This document shows, piece after piece, positions 43,982-51,584 of a stretch of DNA of 64,000 nt. Source of the DNA: Martelella limonii. Lineage in GTDB: Bacteria; Pseudomonadota; Alphaproteobacteria; Rhizobiales; Rhizobiaceae. Position numbers and translations under genes: made by a program. The stretch is taken from the NCBI RefSeq assembly GCF_013344475.1, contig NZ_JABUOU010000001.1, positions 186,001-250,000 of the forward strand, given 5' to 3'. The notes under the pieces were generated by a model, which had not been told where the DNA came from, ran no database searches, and worked only from the letters and a program-made list of their open reading frames with translations. Each line of letters starts with the position of its first letter. Within the stretch, counting starts at the first letter, position 1.

Positions 43982-45655
43982 ATGGCGGATAATAACGCGG
44001 AACTGGTCTTCCTTCCCCTGGGCGGCCTTGGCGAAATCGGGATGAACCTGGCGCTCTATGGCTACGGGCCTGCAAAGAAGCGCGAATGGATCATGGTCGA
44101 TTGCGGGGTCACCTTTCCGGGGCCCGATCTTCCGGGCGTCGACCTGGTTCTGCCCGATATCGAATTCGTGCGCGAGCAGCGCGGCAATCTGAAGGCGATG
44201 ATCATCACCCACGCGCATGAGGATCACTTCGGCGCGATCGCAACGCTGTGGCCGGGCCTCAATGTGCCGGTCTATGCGTCTGCCTTCACCGCTGGCCTGC
44301 TCGAGGCCAAACGCGAGTATGAAAGCTGGATGCGCGAGATTCCGGTGACGATCTTCAAGGCCGGCGATACCATCAATGTCGGCCCGTTCACGGTCGAAGG
44401 CATTGCCGTGAACCACTCGATCCCGGAACCGATGGCGCTTGCGATCCGCACGCCGCTCGGCAACATCGTCCACACCGGCGACTGGAAGATCGACCATGCG
44501 CCGACGCTCGGGCCCAAGACCGACGAGGCGCGCCTGCGCGCCATCGGCGACGAGGGCGTTCTGGCGCTGATGTGCGATTCGACGAACGCGATGCGCGATG
44601 GCGTTTCGCCATCCGAGCAGGAGATTTCCGCAAGCCTGCGACAGGTGATCGAGAACGCCGAAGGCCGCGTGGCGCTGACGACGTTTTCCTCCAATATCGG
44701 CCGTATCCGCTCGATCGCCAAGGCAGCGGAGGAGGCCGGCCGCGATGTGCTGCTGCTCGGTTCCTCGCTGAAGCGCGCGGTGTCGGTCGCCCGCGATCTG
44801 GGCCTGATGGAAGGCGTCAAGCCGTTCGTGGACGAGGATGAGTTCGGCTATATCCCGCGCGACAAGGTTGTTGCGATCCTCACCGGTTCGCAGGGCGAGC
44901 CGCGTGCAGCCCTTGCCAAGCTTTCCCGTGACGAGATGCGCAATGTGGCGCTCGCAGCCGGCGATCTGGTGGTGTTTTCCTCGCGCGCCATTCCCGGAAA
45001 CGAGAAGGCGATCCAGGAAATCAAGAATGGGCTGGTGGAGCAGGGCGTCCACATCCTCACCGACGGTGAGGCGCTGGTTCATGTTTCCGGCCATCCGCGC
45101 CGCAACGAACTGAAGCAGATGTATGAGTGGATCCGTCCGGAAATCCTGGTGCCGGTGCATGGCGAGGCCCAGCATCTGATGGCGCAGAAGGAACTGGCGG
45201 AGCAGAGCGGCATCGCTCAGGTGCCGCGGGTGCGCAATGGCGACCTCGTCAGGCTTGCGCCGGGCCCGGCCGAAGTCATCGGCCATGTCGAGGCGGGGCG
45301 GGTCTACAAGGACGGAAAGCTGATCGGCGGGTTGGACGAAATGGGCATCGGCGATCGCCGCAAGCTTTCCTTTGTTGGCCATGTCTCTGTCAGTGTCATC
45401 CTGAATTCGAAGTTCGACTTTTCAGGTGATCCCGATGTGGTGCCTATCGGCCTGCCGGGCTTTGACGACGACGACGAGAAGATGGAAGACGTGCTGTTCG
45501 ACGCCGTTCTCGGCGCCGTCGAAAGCATTCCGCGCTCGCGCCGCAAGGACCTCGCCATGGTCAAGGAAGCCATCCGCCGCTCCGTCCGCGCCGCCGCCAA
45601 CGAGTGCTGGGGCAAGAAGCCGGTGGTGACCGTGTTTGTGAACAAGGTCGGTTAA
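43982..45655 (+). CDS. rnj: ribonuclease J
   Basis: A 557-residue metallo-beta-lactamase/beta-CASP ribonuclease with endo- and 5'-3' exonuclease activity in RNA maturation and decay. Motifs: LPLGGLGEIGMNLALYGYG at the N-terminus, metal site THAHEDHFGAIATLWPG near residue 75, VNHSIPEPMALAIRTPLGNIVHTGDWKID near 143-170, and beta-CASP elements CDSTNAM and VHVSGHPRRNELKQMYEWIRPEILVPVHGEAQHL near 365-395. The C-terminal domain follows to residue 557. A TTG codon directly before ATG 43982 is also in frame. Follows birA by 6 bp. Confidence 0.95.
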   Translation: MADNNAELVFLPLGGLGEIGMNLALYGYGPAKKREWIMVDCGVTFPGPDLPGVDLVLPDIEFVREQRGNLKAMIITHAHEDHFGAIATLWPGLNVPVYASAFTAGLLEAKREYESWMREIPVTIFKAGDTINVGPFTVEGIAVNHSIPEPMALAIRTPLGNIVHTGDWKIDHAPTLGPKTDEARLRAIGDEGVLALMCDSTNAMRDGVSPSEQEISASLRQVIENAEGRVALTTFSSNIGRIRSIAKAAEEAGRDVLLLGSSLKRAVSVARDLGLMEGVKPFVDEDEFGYIPRDKVVAILTGSQGEPRAALAKLSRDEMRNVALAAGDLVVFSSRAIPGNEKAIQEIKNGLVEQGVHILTDGEALVHVSGHPRRNELKQMYEWIRPEILVPVHGEAQHLMAQKELAEQSGIAQVPRVRNGDLVRLAPGPAEVIGHVEAGRVYKDGKLIGGLDEMGIGDRRKLSFVGHVSVSVILNSKFDFSGDPDVVPIGLPGFDDDDEKMEDVLFDAVLGAVESIPRSRRKDLAMVKEAIRRSVRAAANECWGKKPVVTVFVNKVG

Positions 45656-45717
45656 GGGCCTCTGTTCGCCGCAGGAAATGTTGTCGCTGTGCTTTTGCGC
45701 GGCGGCATCGGCTGTTC

Positions 45718-46545
45718 GGCGCTGCCCTCCCTCCCACTCCGCGTCGTCTTCGGGCTTGACCCGAGGATCCATGCTGCCTTCGCCGTTGATGCTGGCGCAT
45801 TGTGTTGGCACTCTGGAAGGGAGTGTTACTGTCACTTCGAGAGTACCGCCGAGAACGTTGCCTGGACCCTCGGGTCAAGCCCGAGGGTGACCCGAGGGAG
45901 GCACGGGGGTGACCCGAGGGAGGGACCGGGGGTGACCCGAGGGAGGGACCGGGGGTGACCCGACGGAGGGACCGGGGTGTTGTTATCGGTCAAGGGGACT
46001 GCTGTGTGGCGCTGCCTTCCCTCCCACTCCGCGTCATCCTCGGGCTTGACCCGAGGATCCATGCTGCCTTCGCCGTTGATGTTGACGCATTGTGTGGGCA
46101 CTCGGGAGGGGAGTGTTACTGTCACTTCGAGAGTACCGCCGAGAACGTTGCCTGGACCCTCGGGTCAAGCCCGAGGGTGACCCGAGGGCGGGGCGGGGGT
46201 GACCCGACGGAGGGGCGGGGTGTTCTCGGGCAAGGGGACTGCTGTGTGGCGCTGCCTTCCCTCCCACTCCGCGTCATCCTCGGGCTTGACCCGAGGATCC
46301 ATGCTGCCTTCGCCGTTGATGCTGGCGCATTGTGTCGGCGCTCGGGTGGGGAGTGTTACTGTCACTCCGAGAGTACCGCCGAGAGCGCTGCCTGGACCCT
46401 CGGGTCAAGCCCGAGGGTGACCCGACGGAGGGGCGGTGGTGACCCGAGGGAGGGACGGGGGTGTTGTTATCGGGCAAGGGGACTGCTGTGCGGCGCTGAC
46501 TTCCCTCCCACTCCGCGTCGTCTTCTGGCTCCGGCTCCTGCCTCG
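45718..46545. repeat. tandem array of about 3.2 copies of a 240-bp unit containing paired palindromes
   Basis: The block starting GCTGCCCTCCCTCCCACTCC at 45721 recurs at 46011 and 46251 and, in part, at 46495, giving spacings of 290, 240 and 244 bp. Each full copy holds a CTTGA-loop palindrome, about 100 bp of unique sequence containing GGGAGTGTTACTGTCAC, then a TCAAG-loop palindrome (for example ACCCTCGGG/CCCGAGGGT at 45866-45888), then short GTGACCCGAGGGAGGGACCGG units. Copies differ by scattered substitutions, so the array is not brand new. Confidence 0.9.
45887..45977. repeat. nested 22-23-bp tandem units within the first array copy
   Basis: GTGACCCGAGGGAGG-type units start at 45887, 45909, 45932 and 45955. 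The second and third array copies carry only two such units each (from 46177 and 46417), which accounts for most of the extra length of the first copy. Confidence 0.85.
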
Positions 46546-46568
46546 CCGGTTCTAAGTGACACGCCCTC

Positions 46569-47441
46569 TCACCCCGGTTTTCGGAACAGCCGGCTCTGTT
46601 CGAACAGGCCTTCCAGCATGCTGATGCGCTCGCGGGTCTGGTCCCAGCTCTTGGACTGGACGGCCTCGATCAGCGCCTCGACCACGAATAGCGTCACGAT
46701 CGACGAGTCCCAGGCTGATGGCGCCTCGATATGAACGCGGAAGGTGTGGCGGGCGAACTTGGCGACGGGGGAGGCCCACTGATCGGTGAACAGGATGATT
46801 TCCAGTCCGTTTTCCTTGGCGACGCGCGCAAGGGTGGCCATGTCCTGCTCGTAGCGGCGGATGTCGAAGATCACCAGCACATCGCCTTCCGCCATGTTCA
46901 GCATGTGCTGCGGCCATGAAGAGGAATTGGACGACATCAGCGTCGTCTTCGGGCGGATCACCTGCATGTGTGTGAAGAAATAGCTGGCAAGCGCACCGGT
47001 GATGCGGCCGCCCACGAAATAGACCGCGCGGTTCACATCGGAAAGAAGCTCGGCAGCGCCCCCGAATGTCGCCTGATCGAGCTGGGTCAGCGTGCGCCGC
47101 ATGTTGTCGATCGCGGCCTCGCCGAACCGGTTCAGAATATGGGTCTCGGGCACGTTGCGGGCGAGGCGGTCATGCTTGGCGATCGGGTTTGAAAGCGTCG
47201 CCTCCAATTCCTGATGAAGGCGCGCCTGAAACGCGCCATAGCCGGTGAAGCCGAGCTTCTGCACCATGCGGGCAACCGTTGGCGTCGAAACATCGGCGTT
47301 TTCGGCAAGCGTTGTGATGCTGCCGAGGCCGGAGACCGGATAATTCTCCCGGATCGTATCGGCAAGCCGTTTTTCCGAGCGGGTCAGGCCTTCATAGCGT
47401 GACGCGATGATCTCTGCGACTGTGCGGGTATCGTCGTGCAA
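46569..47441 (-). CDS. MurR/RpiR family transcriptional regulator
   Basis: A 290-residue regulator: an N-terminal RpiR helix-turn-helix (residues about 5-80, LTRSEKRLADTIRENYPVSG ... NADVSTPTVARMVQKLGFTGYGAFQARL) and a SIS sugar-phosphate-type sensor domain (about 125-270, VYFVGGRITGALASYFFTHMQ ... LVIFDIRRYEQDMATLARVAKENG). The start is TTG 47441, supported by GGAG 6 bp upstream; no ATG fits. It is divergent from the FGase-TRAP operon with a TGAAAA/TTTTCA operator between them, so it is the likely local regulator. Confidence 0.9.
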   Translation of the reverse strand: MHDDTRTVAEIIASRYEGLTRSEKRLADTIRENYPVSGLGSITTLAENADVSTPTVARMVQKLGFTGYGAFQARLHQELEATLSNPIAKHDRLARNVPETHILNRFGEAAIDNMRRTLTQLDQATFGGAAELLSDVNRAVYFVGGRITGALASYFFTHMQVIRPKTTLMSSNSSSWPQHMLNMAEGDVLVIFDIRRYEQDMATLARVAKENGLEIILFTDQWASPVAKFARHTFRVHIEAPSAWDSSIVTLFVVEALIEAVQSKSWDQTRERISMLEGLFEQSRLFRKPG

Positions 47442-47508
47442 TCCACTCTCCGGCCTGCTTTTGCTCAGACCATTTAGAAACGCCGCTTCGGTCCCGTCAA
47501 TCGAAAAG

Positions 47509-47538
47509 TGAAAAGAAGTTTTCAGGCTGCAATTGACA
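47509..47538 (+). promoter_or_regulatory. RpiR-type operator and candidate promoter of the FGase-TRAP operon
   Basis: TGAAAA (47509-47514), gaag, TTTTCA (47519-47524) is a perfect 6-bp inverted repeat, followed 8 bp later by TTGACA (47533-47538). With a 17-bp spacer the -10 would be AACTAT (47556-47561). A second, imperfect TCTGAAGAACT element lies at 47550-47560. Position between divergent regulator and operon fits control of both. Confidence 0.55.
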
Positions 47539-47599
47539 TCGATTGTTTTCTGAAGAACTATTTACAAAAAAGAGAATAAACAAAAATCCAGGGGAACGG

Positions 47600-48367
47600 A
47601 TGCTGGAAATGTCGGGGCTTTTGAGCGCCCGCGACGGTGCGCCGGTGGCCATCGAACGCGCGGATGCGACAAGCGAAATCGTGCTGATCTGCGAACATGC
47701 AAGCCGTCATGTGCCCGAAACCCTGGGCGATATGGGGCTCGATGCAGATGCGCTGGTCAGCCACATCGCCTGGGATCCGGGTGCTCTGGCTGTGTCGCAG
47801 CTTTTGAGTTCGGCCCTTGACGCGACGCTCATCCATCAGCGCTTCACCCGGCTTGCCTATGATTGCAACCGTCCGCCGGAAGCAGCGGATGCGATCCCCG
47901 AAATCAGCGAGATCTACCAGATACCGGCCAATCGAGGGCTTGATCCGGCCGCGCGGGCGGAGCGGGCGAAAGCGCTCTATGAGCCGTTTCATGCTGCGAT
48001 CGACGATCTGTTGAGCGCGCGGCGTCATGCGGGACGGATGCCAGTGATCGTTACCATCCACTCTTTCACCCCGGTCTATCGCGGCGTTCGGCGCGACGTC
48101 GAAATCGGCATATTGCATGACACCGATACGCGTCTTGCCGATTGCATGCTGGCAAGGCCCGCAGGCGGCTACGACGTGCGCCGCAACGAGCCCTATGCGC
48201 CGGTCGATGGCGTCACCCACACGCTGTGCCGCCATGGGCTGAAGCGCGGTATCCTCAACGTCATGGTCGAGATCCGGAATGATCTCATCGCCGATCCGGC
48301 GGGCCAGGTTCAGGCGGCTGGCTATATTGCCGGCCTTCTGGAAGCATGCCTGGGGGAGGCCGCCTGA
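47600..48367 (+). CDS. N-formylglutamate amidohydrolase family protein
   Basis: A 255-residue member of the FGase (HutG-type) family, zinc-dependent amidases that release glutamate from N-formylglutamate. Visible family blocks: VLICEHASRHVPETLGDMGL near residue 30, HIAWDPGALAVSQLLSSALDA near 55, RLAYDCNRPPEA near 85 and VTIHSFTPVYRGVRRDVEIGILHDTDTRL near 145-175. No histidine-utilisation genes are near. It sits instead with a TRAP transporter, a glutamine-synthetase-like ligase and two dehydrogenases, so cleavage of another glutamyl or acyl amide is plausible (inference). GGGGA precedes ATG 47600; its stop overlaps the next start. Confidence 0.85.
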   Translation: MLEMSGLLSARDGAPVAIERADATSEIVLICEHASRHVPETLGDMGLDADALVSHIAWDPGALAVSQLLSSALDATLIHQRFTRLAYDCNRPPEAADAIPEISEIYQIPANRGLDPAARAERAKALYEPFHAAIDDLLSARRHAGRMPVIVTIHSFTPVYRGVRRDVEIGILHDTDTRLADCMLARPAGGYDVRRNEPYAPVDGVTHTLCRHGLKRGILNVMVEIRNDLIADPAGQVQAAGYIAGLLEACLGEAA

Positions 48368-48876
48368 TGCCGCAAGCAATCAAGACCTATGTGCGTTATG
48401 TGGATGGCTTCAACCGGATCGTCGGCCGCATCGCCATGTGGCTGATCTTCGTGATGATGGGCATCCTGCTGTGGTCGTCGGTGTCGAAGACGATGTTCAA
48501 TCCGTCGCTCTGGACGCTGGAAATGGCGCAGTTCGTGATGACCGCCTATTACATTCTGGGCGGTCCCTATTCGCTGCAGATGGACAGCCATGTGCGCATG
48601 GACCTGATCTATGGCCGCTGGACGCCGCGCCAGAAGGCGGCGGTGGATGCCGTCACCGTGATCATGCTGTTTACCTATCTGATCTTCCTGCTGATCGGTG
48701 GCGTTTCGTCCACCCAATACGCGCTCAAATACGGCGAGACCTCCTATTCGAGCTGGTCGCCCTATATGGCGCCGATCAAGATCGTCATGGTCGCCGGCAT
48801 CTTCCTGATGTTCCTGCAGACGACATCGATCTTCTTCAAGGATCTGGCGAAGGCGCTGGGGAGAGAAATCGCATGA
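48367..48876 (+). CDS. TRAP transporter small permease (DctQ family)
   Basis: A 169-residue DctQ-type subunit with four hydrophobic helices (first: IAMWLIFVMMGILLWSSVS; then FVMTAYYILGGPYSL, AVTVIMLFTYLIFLLIGGV, IVMVAGIFLMFLQTTSIFF) and the conserved MDSHVRMDLIYGRW loop near residue 75. It helps the large permease take up a solute delivered by the periplasmic protein, driven by a sodium or proton gradient. TGATG overlap with the FGase gene and ATGA overlap with the large permease gene show tight translational coupling. Confidence 0.93.
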   Translation: MPQAIKTYVRYVDGFNRIVGRIAMWLIFVMMGILLWSSVSKTMFNPSLWTLEMAQFVMTAYYILGGPYSLQMDSHVRMDLIYGRWTPRQKAAVDAVTVIMLFTYLIFLLIGGVSSTQYALKYGETSYSSWSPYMAPIKIVMVAGIFLMFLQTTSIFFKDLAKALGREIA

Positions 48877-50201
48877 ACCTCTCCTATGAAATGATCGCGC
48901 TCCTCCTGTTCTTCTCGATGATGATGACCATGCTGACCGGCCAGCGCGTGTTCGCCGCGATCGGCTTTGTCGGCGTGGTGGCGGCGGCAGCCCTCTGGGG
49001 CACCGGCGGCACGGAACTCGGCTTCTCGGCCAGCATGAAGCTGATGAAGTGGTATCCGATGCTGACGCTGCCGCTGTTCATCTTCATGGGCTACATGCTG
49101 TCGGAATCCGGCATCGCAGAGGACCTCTACAAGGCGTTTCACGTCTGGATGGGCGGTCTTCCCGGCGGGCTTGCTGTCGGCACGATCGGGCTGATGGTGG
49201 TGATTTCGGCCATGAATGGGCTTTCCGTTGCCGGTATGGCGATCGGCGCCACGATCGCTCTGCCGGAACTGCTACGGCGCGGCTATGACAAGATCATGGT
49301 CTCCGGCGTCATCCAGGCCGGTTCCTCGCTCGGCATTCTGGTGCCGCCAAGCGTGGTGCTGGTGCTCTACGGCATGATCGCACGCCAGCCGGTGGGCAAG
49401 CTCTGGGTCGCGGGCGTTCTGCCCGGTCTGCTGCTCGCCGCCCTGTTCGTGATCTACATCATCATCCGCTGCCGCATGAACCCGGCGCTCGGGCCGGCGC
49501 TGCCGAAGGAAGAACGCGACATGCCGCTCGGCGAAAAGCTGAAGCTTTTGCGCGCCGGCATCATTCCGTTCCTGATCTTCTTCCTGATGATGGGCCTGTT
49601 CCTGATGGGCGTGACCAGCCTGACGGAAAGTGCTGCCATCGGCGCGCTTTCGGCCATGGTCGCAGCCCTCGTCAAGCGCCGCCTGACCTGGAAGCTCCTC
49701 AACCGGACGATGGAGCAGACGCTCGGCATATCCTGCATGTTCATGTGGATCATCGTCGCAGCCCTTTGCTTCGGCGCGGTGTTTGACGGGCTTGGTGCGG
49801 TCCGGGCGCTGGAGCATCTGCTGCTTGAAAAGTGGGAGCTCGGTCCCTGGGAAATCCTGATCCTGATGCAGATTTCCTACATCATCATGGGCACGTTCCT
49901 GGACGACACGGCGATGCTGGTGATTGTCGCGCCGCTTTACGTGCCGCTGGTCGGGCATCTGGGTTTCGATCTCGTCTGGTACGGTGTGCTCTATACGATT
50001 ACCTGCCAGATCGCCTACATGACGCCGCCCTTCGGCTACAATCTCTTCTTGATGCGGGCCATGGCCCCGCCCGAAATATCACTTGTCGATATCTACCGCT
50101 CCGTCTGGCCATTCGTGATCATCATGATCATCGGTCTGGCGATCGTCACGGCATTCCCGCAGATTGCCCTGTGGCTGCCGAACATGGTCTATGCGCGCTG
50201 A
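48873..50201 (+). CDS. TRAP transporter large permease (DctM family)
   Basis: A 442-residue DctM-type permease of about 12 helices. Family blocks: GQRVFAAIGFVGVVAAAALW, MLTLPLFIFMGYMLSESGIAEDLYKAFHVWMGGLPGGLAVGTIG near residue 65-110, GSSLGILVPPSVVLVLYGMIA near 150-170 and TPPFGYNLFLMRAMAPPEIS near 390. Works with the DctQ subunit immediately before it and the DctP protein 93 bp after it. Confidence 0.95.
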   Translation: MNLSYEMIALLLFFSMMMTMLTGQRVFAAIGFVGVVAAAALWGTGGTELGFSASMKLMKWYPMLTLPLFIFMGYMLSESGIAEDLYKAFHVWMGGLPGGLAVGTIGLMVVISAMNGLSVAGMAIGATIALPELLRRGYDKIMVSGVIQAGSSLGILVPPSVVLVLYGMIARQPVGKLWVAGVLPGLLLAALFVIYIIIRCRMNPALGPALPKEERDMPLGEKLKLLRAGIIPFLIFFLMMGLFLMGVTSLTESAAIGALSAMVAALVKRRLTWKLLNRTMEQTLGISCMFMWIIVAALCFGAVFDGLGAVRALEHLLLEKWELGPWEILILMQISYIIMGTFLDDTAMLVIVAPLYVPLVGHLGFDLVWYGVLYTITCQIAYMTPPFGYNLFLMRAMAPPEISLVDIYRSVWPFVIIMIIGLAIVTAFPQIALWLPNMVYAR

Positions 50202-50294
50202 GGGAGCGGGAGGCGCGCGACAACTGCCCCATAGCAAGGGGAAATGCGGGATGCGGCATCACGCTTCATTCCGCCAAAACAGAGGGAAACAGAC

Positions 50295-51341
50295 ATGAAC
50301 AGCAGACGTAGTTTTCTCAGGAATGCCGGCCTTGCGACAGCAGCCGGCGCTTCCGCGCTTGCCTCACCCGCCATTGTCCGCGCCCAAAGCAAGATCACCT
50401 GGCGGCTCCAGACCTATGCCGGTCCGGCGCTTGCCGAACATGTGGTCAAGGACTGCATCGACAATTTCAACAAGGCGGCCAATGGCGAGATGGAGATCCA
50501 GCTCTTCACCGCCGACCAGCTGGTGCCGACGGGCGAACTGTTCCGCGCCATGCAGGCCGGAACGATCGATGCCGTCCAGTCGGACGACGATTCCATGAAC
50601 TCTCCGCTCGATATCAAGGTGTTCGGCGGCTACTTCCCCTTCGCCTCGAAATTCAGCCTCGACGTGCCGACGCTGTTTTACGAATACGGCCTCGCCGATA
50701 TCTGGGAGAAGGCCTATTCGGAGGTTGGCGTGCAGTGGATTTCCGCTGGTGCCTGGGACCCCTGCAACTTCGCCACCGTCAATCCGGTCCAGAGCCTGTC
50801 CGATCTTGAAGGCCTGCGCATCTTCACCTTCCCGACGGCGGGCAAGTTCCTGTCGCAGTTCGGCGTCGTGCCGGTTACGCTGCCCTGGGAAGACGTGCAG
50901 GTTGCCATGCAGACCGGCGAGCTCGACGGCCTTGCATGGTCGGGCATCACCGAGGATTACACTGTCGGCTGGGCGGATGTGACCAACTACTTCCTGACCA
51001 ACAACATCTCGGGCGGCTGGTGCGGGTCGTTCTTCGTCAATTCCGACAAATGGGCGGAAGTGCCGGAGCATCTCAAGGTGCTGTTCCGCATGTGCACGGA
51101 TTCCTCTCACCTTCACCGCCTGCACTGGTACTGGGGCGGCGAGGCCCGGCTTCGCGCCCATGGCGACAAGCTCAAGCTTACCACCATCCCCGATGCGGAA
51201 TGGAAGACGGTGGAGGATGCCGCCGATGCCTTCTGGGACGAGATCGCAGCCGAGACCGACCGGACGGCGGAAGTCGTGAAGATCCTGAAACAGTATCAGG
51301 CCGACATGAACGCCGCCGGCCCGCCCTACCGCAACGGCTGA
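50295..51341 (+). CDS. TRAP transporter substrate-binding protein (DctP family, TakP-like)
   Basis: A 348-residue periplasmic binding protein. The N-terminus NSRRSFLRNAGLATAAGASALASPAIVRAQ is a twin-arginine signal with cleavage after about residue 31, so export as a folded protein is likely. The mature part belongs to the COG4663-type group that includes the 2-oxo-acid binder TakP: WRLQTYAGPALAEHVVKDCIDNF, GGYFPFASKFSLDVPTLFYEYGL near 125, and GLRIFTFPTAGKFLSQFGVVPVTLPWEDVQVAMQTGELDGLAW near 185-215. The ligand is unknown. AGAGGGA precedes the ATG. Confidence 0.93.
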   Translation: MNSRRSFLRNAGLATAAGASALASPAIVRAQSKITWRLQTYAGPALAEHVVKDCIDNFNKAANGEMEIQLFTADQLVPTGELFRAMQAGTIDAVQSDDDSMNSPLDIKVFGGYFPFASKFSLDVPTLFYEYGLADIWEKAYSEVGVQWISAGAWDPCNFATVNPVQSLSDLEGLRIFTFPTAGKFLSQFGVVPVTLPWEDVQVAMQTGELDGLAWSGITEDYTVGWADVTNYFLTNNISGGWCGSFFVNSDKWAEVPEHLKVLFRMCTDSSHLHRLHWYWGGEARLRAHGDKLKLTTIPDAEWKTVEDAADAFWDEIAAETDRTAEVVKILKQYQADMNAAGPPYRNG

Positions 51342-51396
51342 TTGACGAGGCTGCCGGGTTTCCGTTCGCAACGCCCCTCAGCTCTCTCTCTGAGTC

Positions 51397-51469
51397 ACCC
51401 TCGGGCTTGACCCGAGGGTCCAGGCAGCGTTCTCCGCGTCGCCTGGATGCTCGGGTCAAGCCCGAGCAT
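51397..51469. repeat. paired extragenic palindrome (REPIN-like) between dctP and the glutamine synthetase gene
   Basis: ACCCTCGGG-cttga-CCCGAGGGT (51397-51419) and ATGCTCGGG-tcaag-CCCGAGCAT (51447-51469), both with perfect 9-bp arms, face each other and are flanked inside by CCAGGC and GCCTGG. The pair divides the transporter genes from the enzyme genes and could attenuate read-through. Confidence 0.88.
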
Positions 51470-51528
51470 GACCCGAACAGGAGGAGAGGCCGCCGGAAAC
51501 AAGGCGCCGGCCGCCACACCATTGACAC

Positions 51529-51562
51529 CGATCGTCCGGAGTGTTCCTGCTCCGGACGATCG
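51529..51562. promoter_or_regulatory. 13-bp perfect inverted repeat upstream of the glutamine synthetase gene
   Basis: CGATCGTCCGGAG (51529-51541), loop tgttcctg, CTCCGGACGATCG (51550-51562). It begins 2 bp after TTGACA (51522-51527) and ends 10 bp before the AGGA ribosome-binding site of the gene. It could be an operator over the promoter, or an RNA hairpin controlling translation. No T-run follows, so a terminator is unlikely. Confidence 0.65.
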
Positions 51563-51584
51563 CATGAACCACAGGATGAGCCCG

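Larger units (their letters stand above)
45656..46568. other. long intergenic region occupied by tandem repeats
   Basis: 913 bp between rnj and the converging RpiR gene. Almost all of it (45718-46545) is a tandem array built from paired palindromes and is described separately. The first 60 bp carry no feature. Frames that stay open through the array exist only because its period is a multiple of three. Confidence 0.8.

Noticed and set aside
43124-45382. 752-codon antisense frame across birA and RNase J
   Set aside because: Lies opposite two well-supported genes; translation has no recognisable fold and no ribosome-binding site.
45887-45977. Possible CRISPR-like array
   Set aside because: The 22-23-bp units are contiguous without spacers, GC-rich and part of a larger tandem repeat; no cas genes nearby.
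45955-46734. 259-codon frame running through the tandem array (VILGLDPRIHAAF repeats)
   Set aside because: It stays open only because the 240-bp period is a multiple of three. The repeated peptide comes from the palindrome element, which also gives similar frames near 51.4 and 56.5 kb. No ribosome-binding site.
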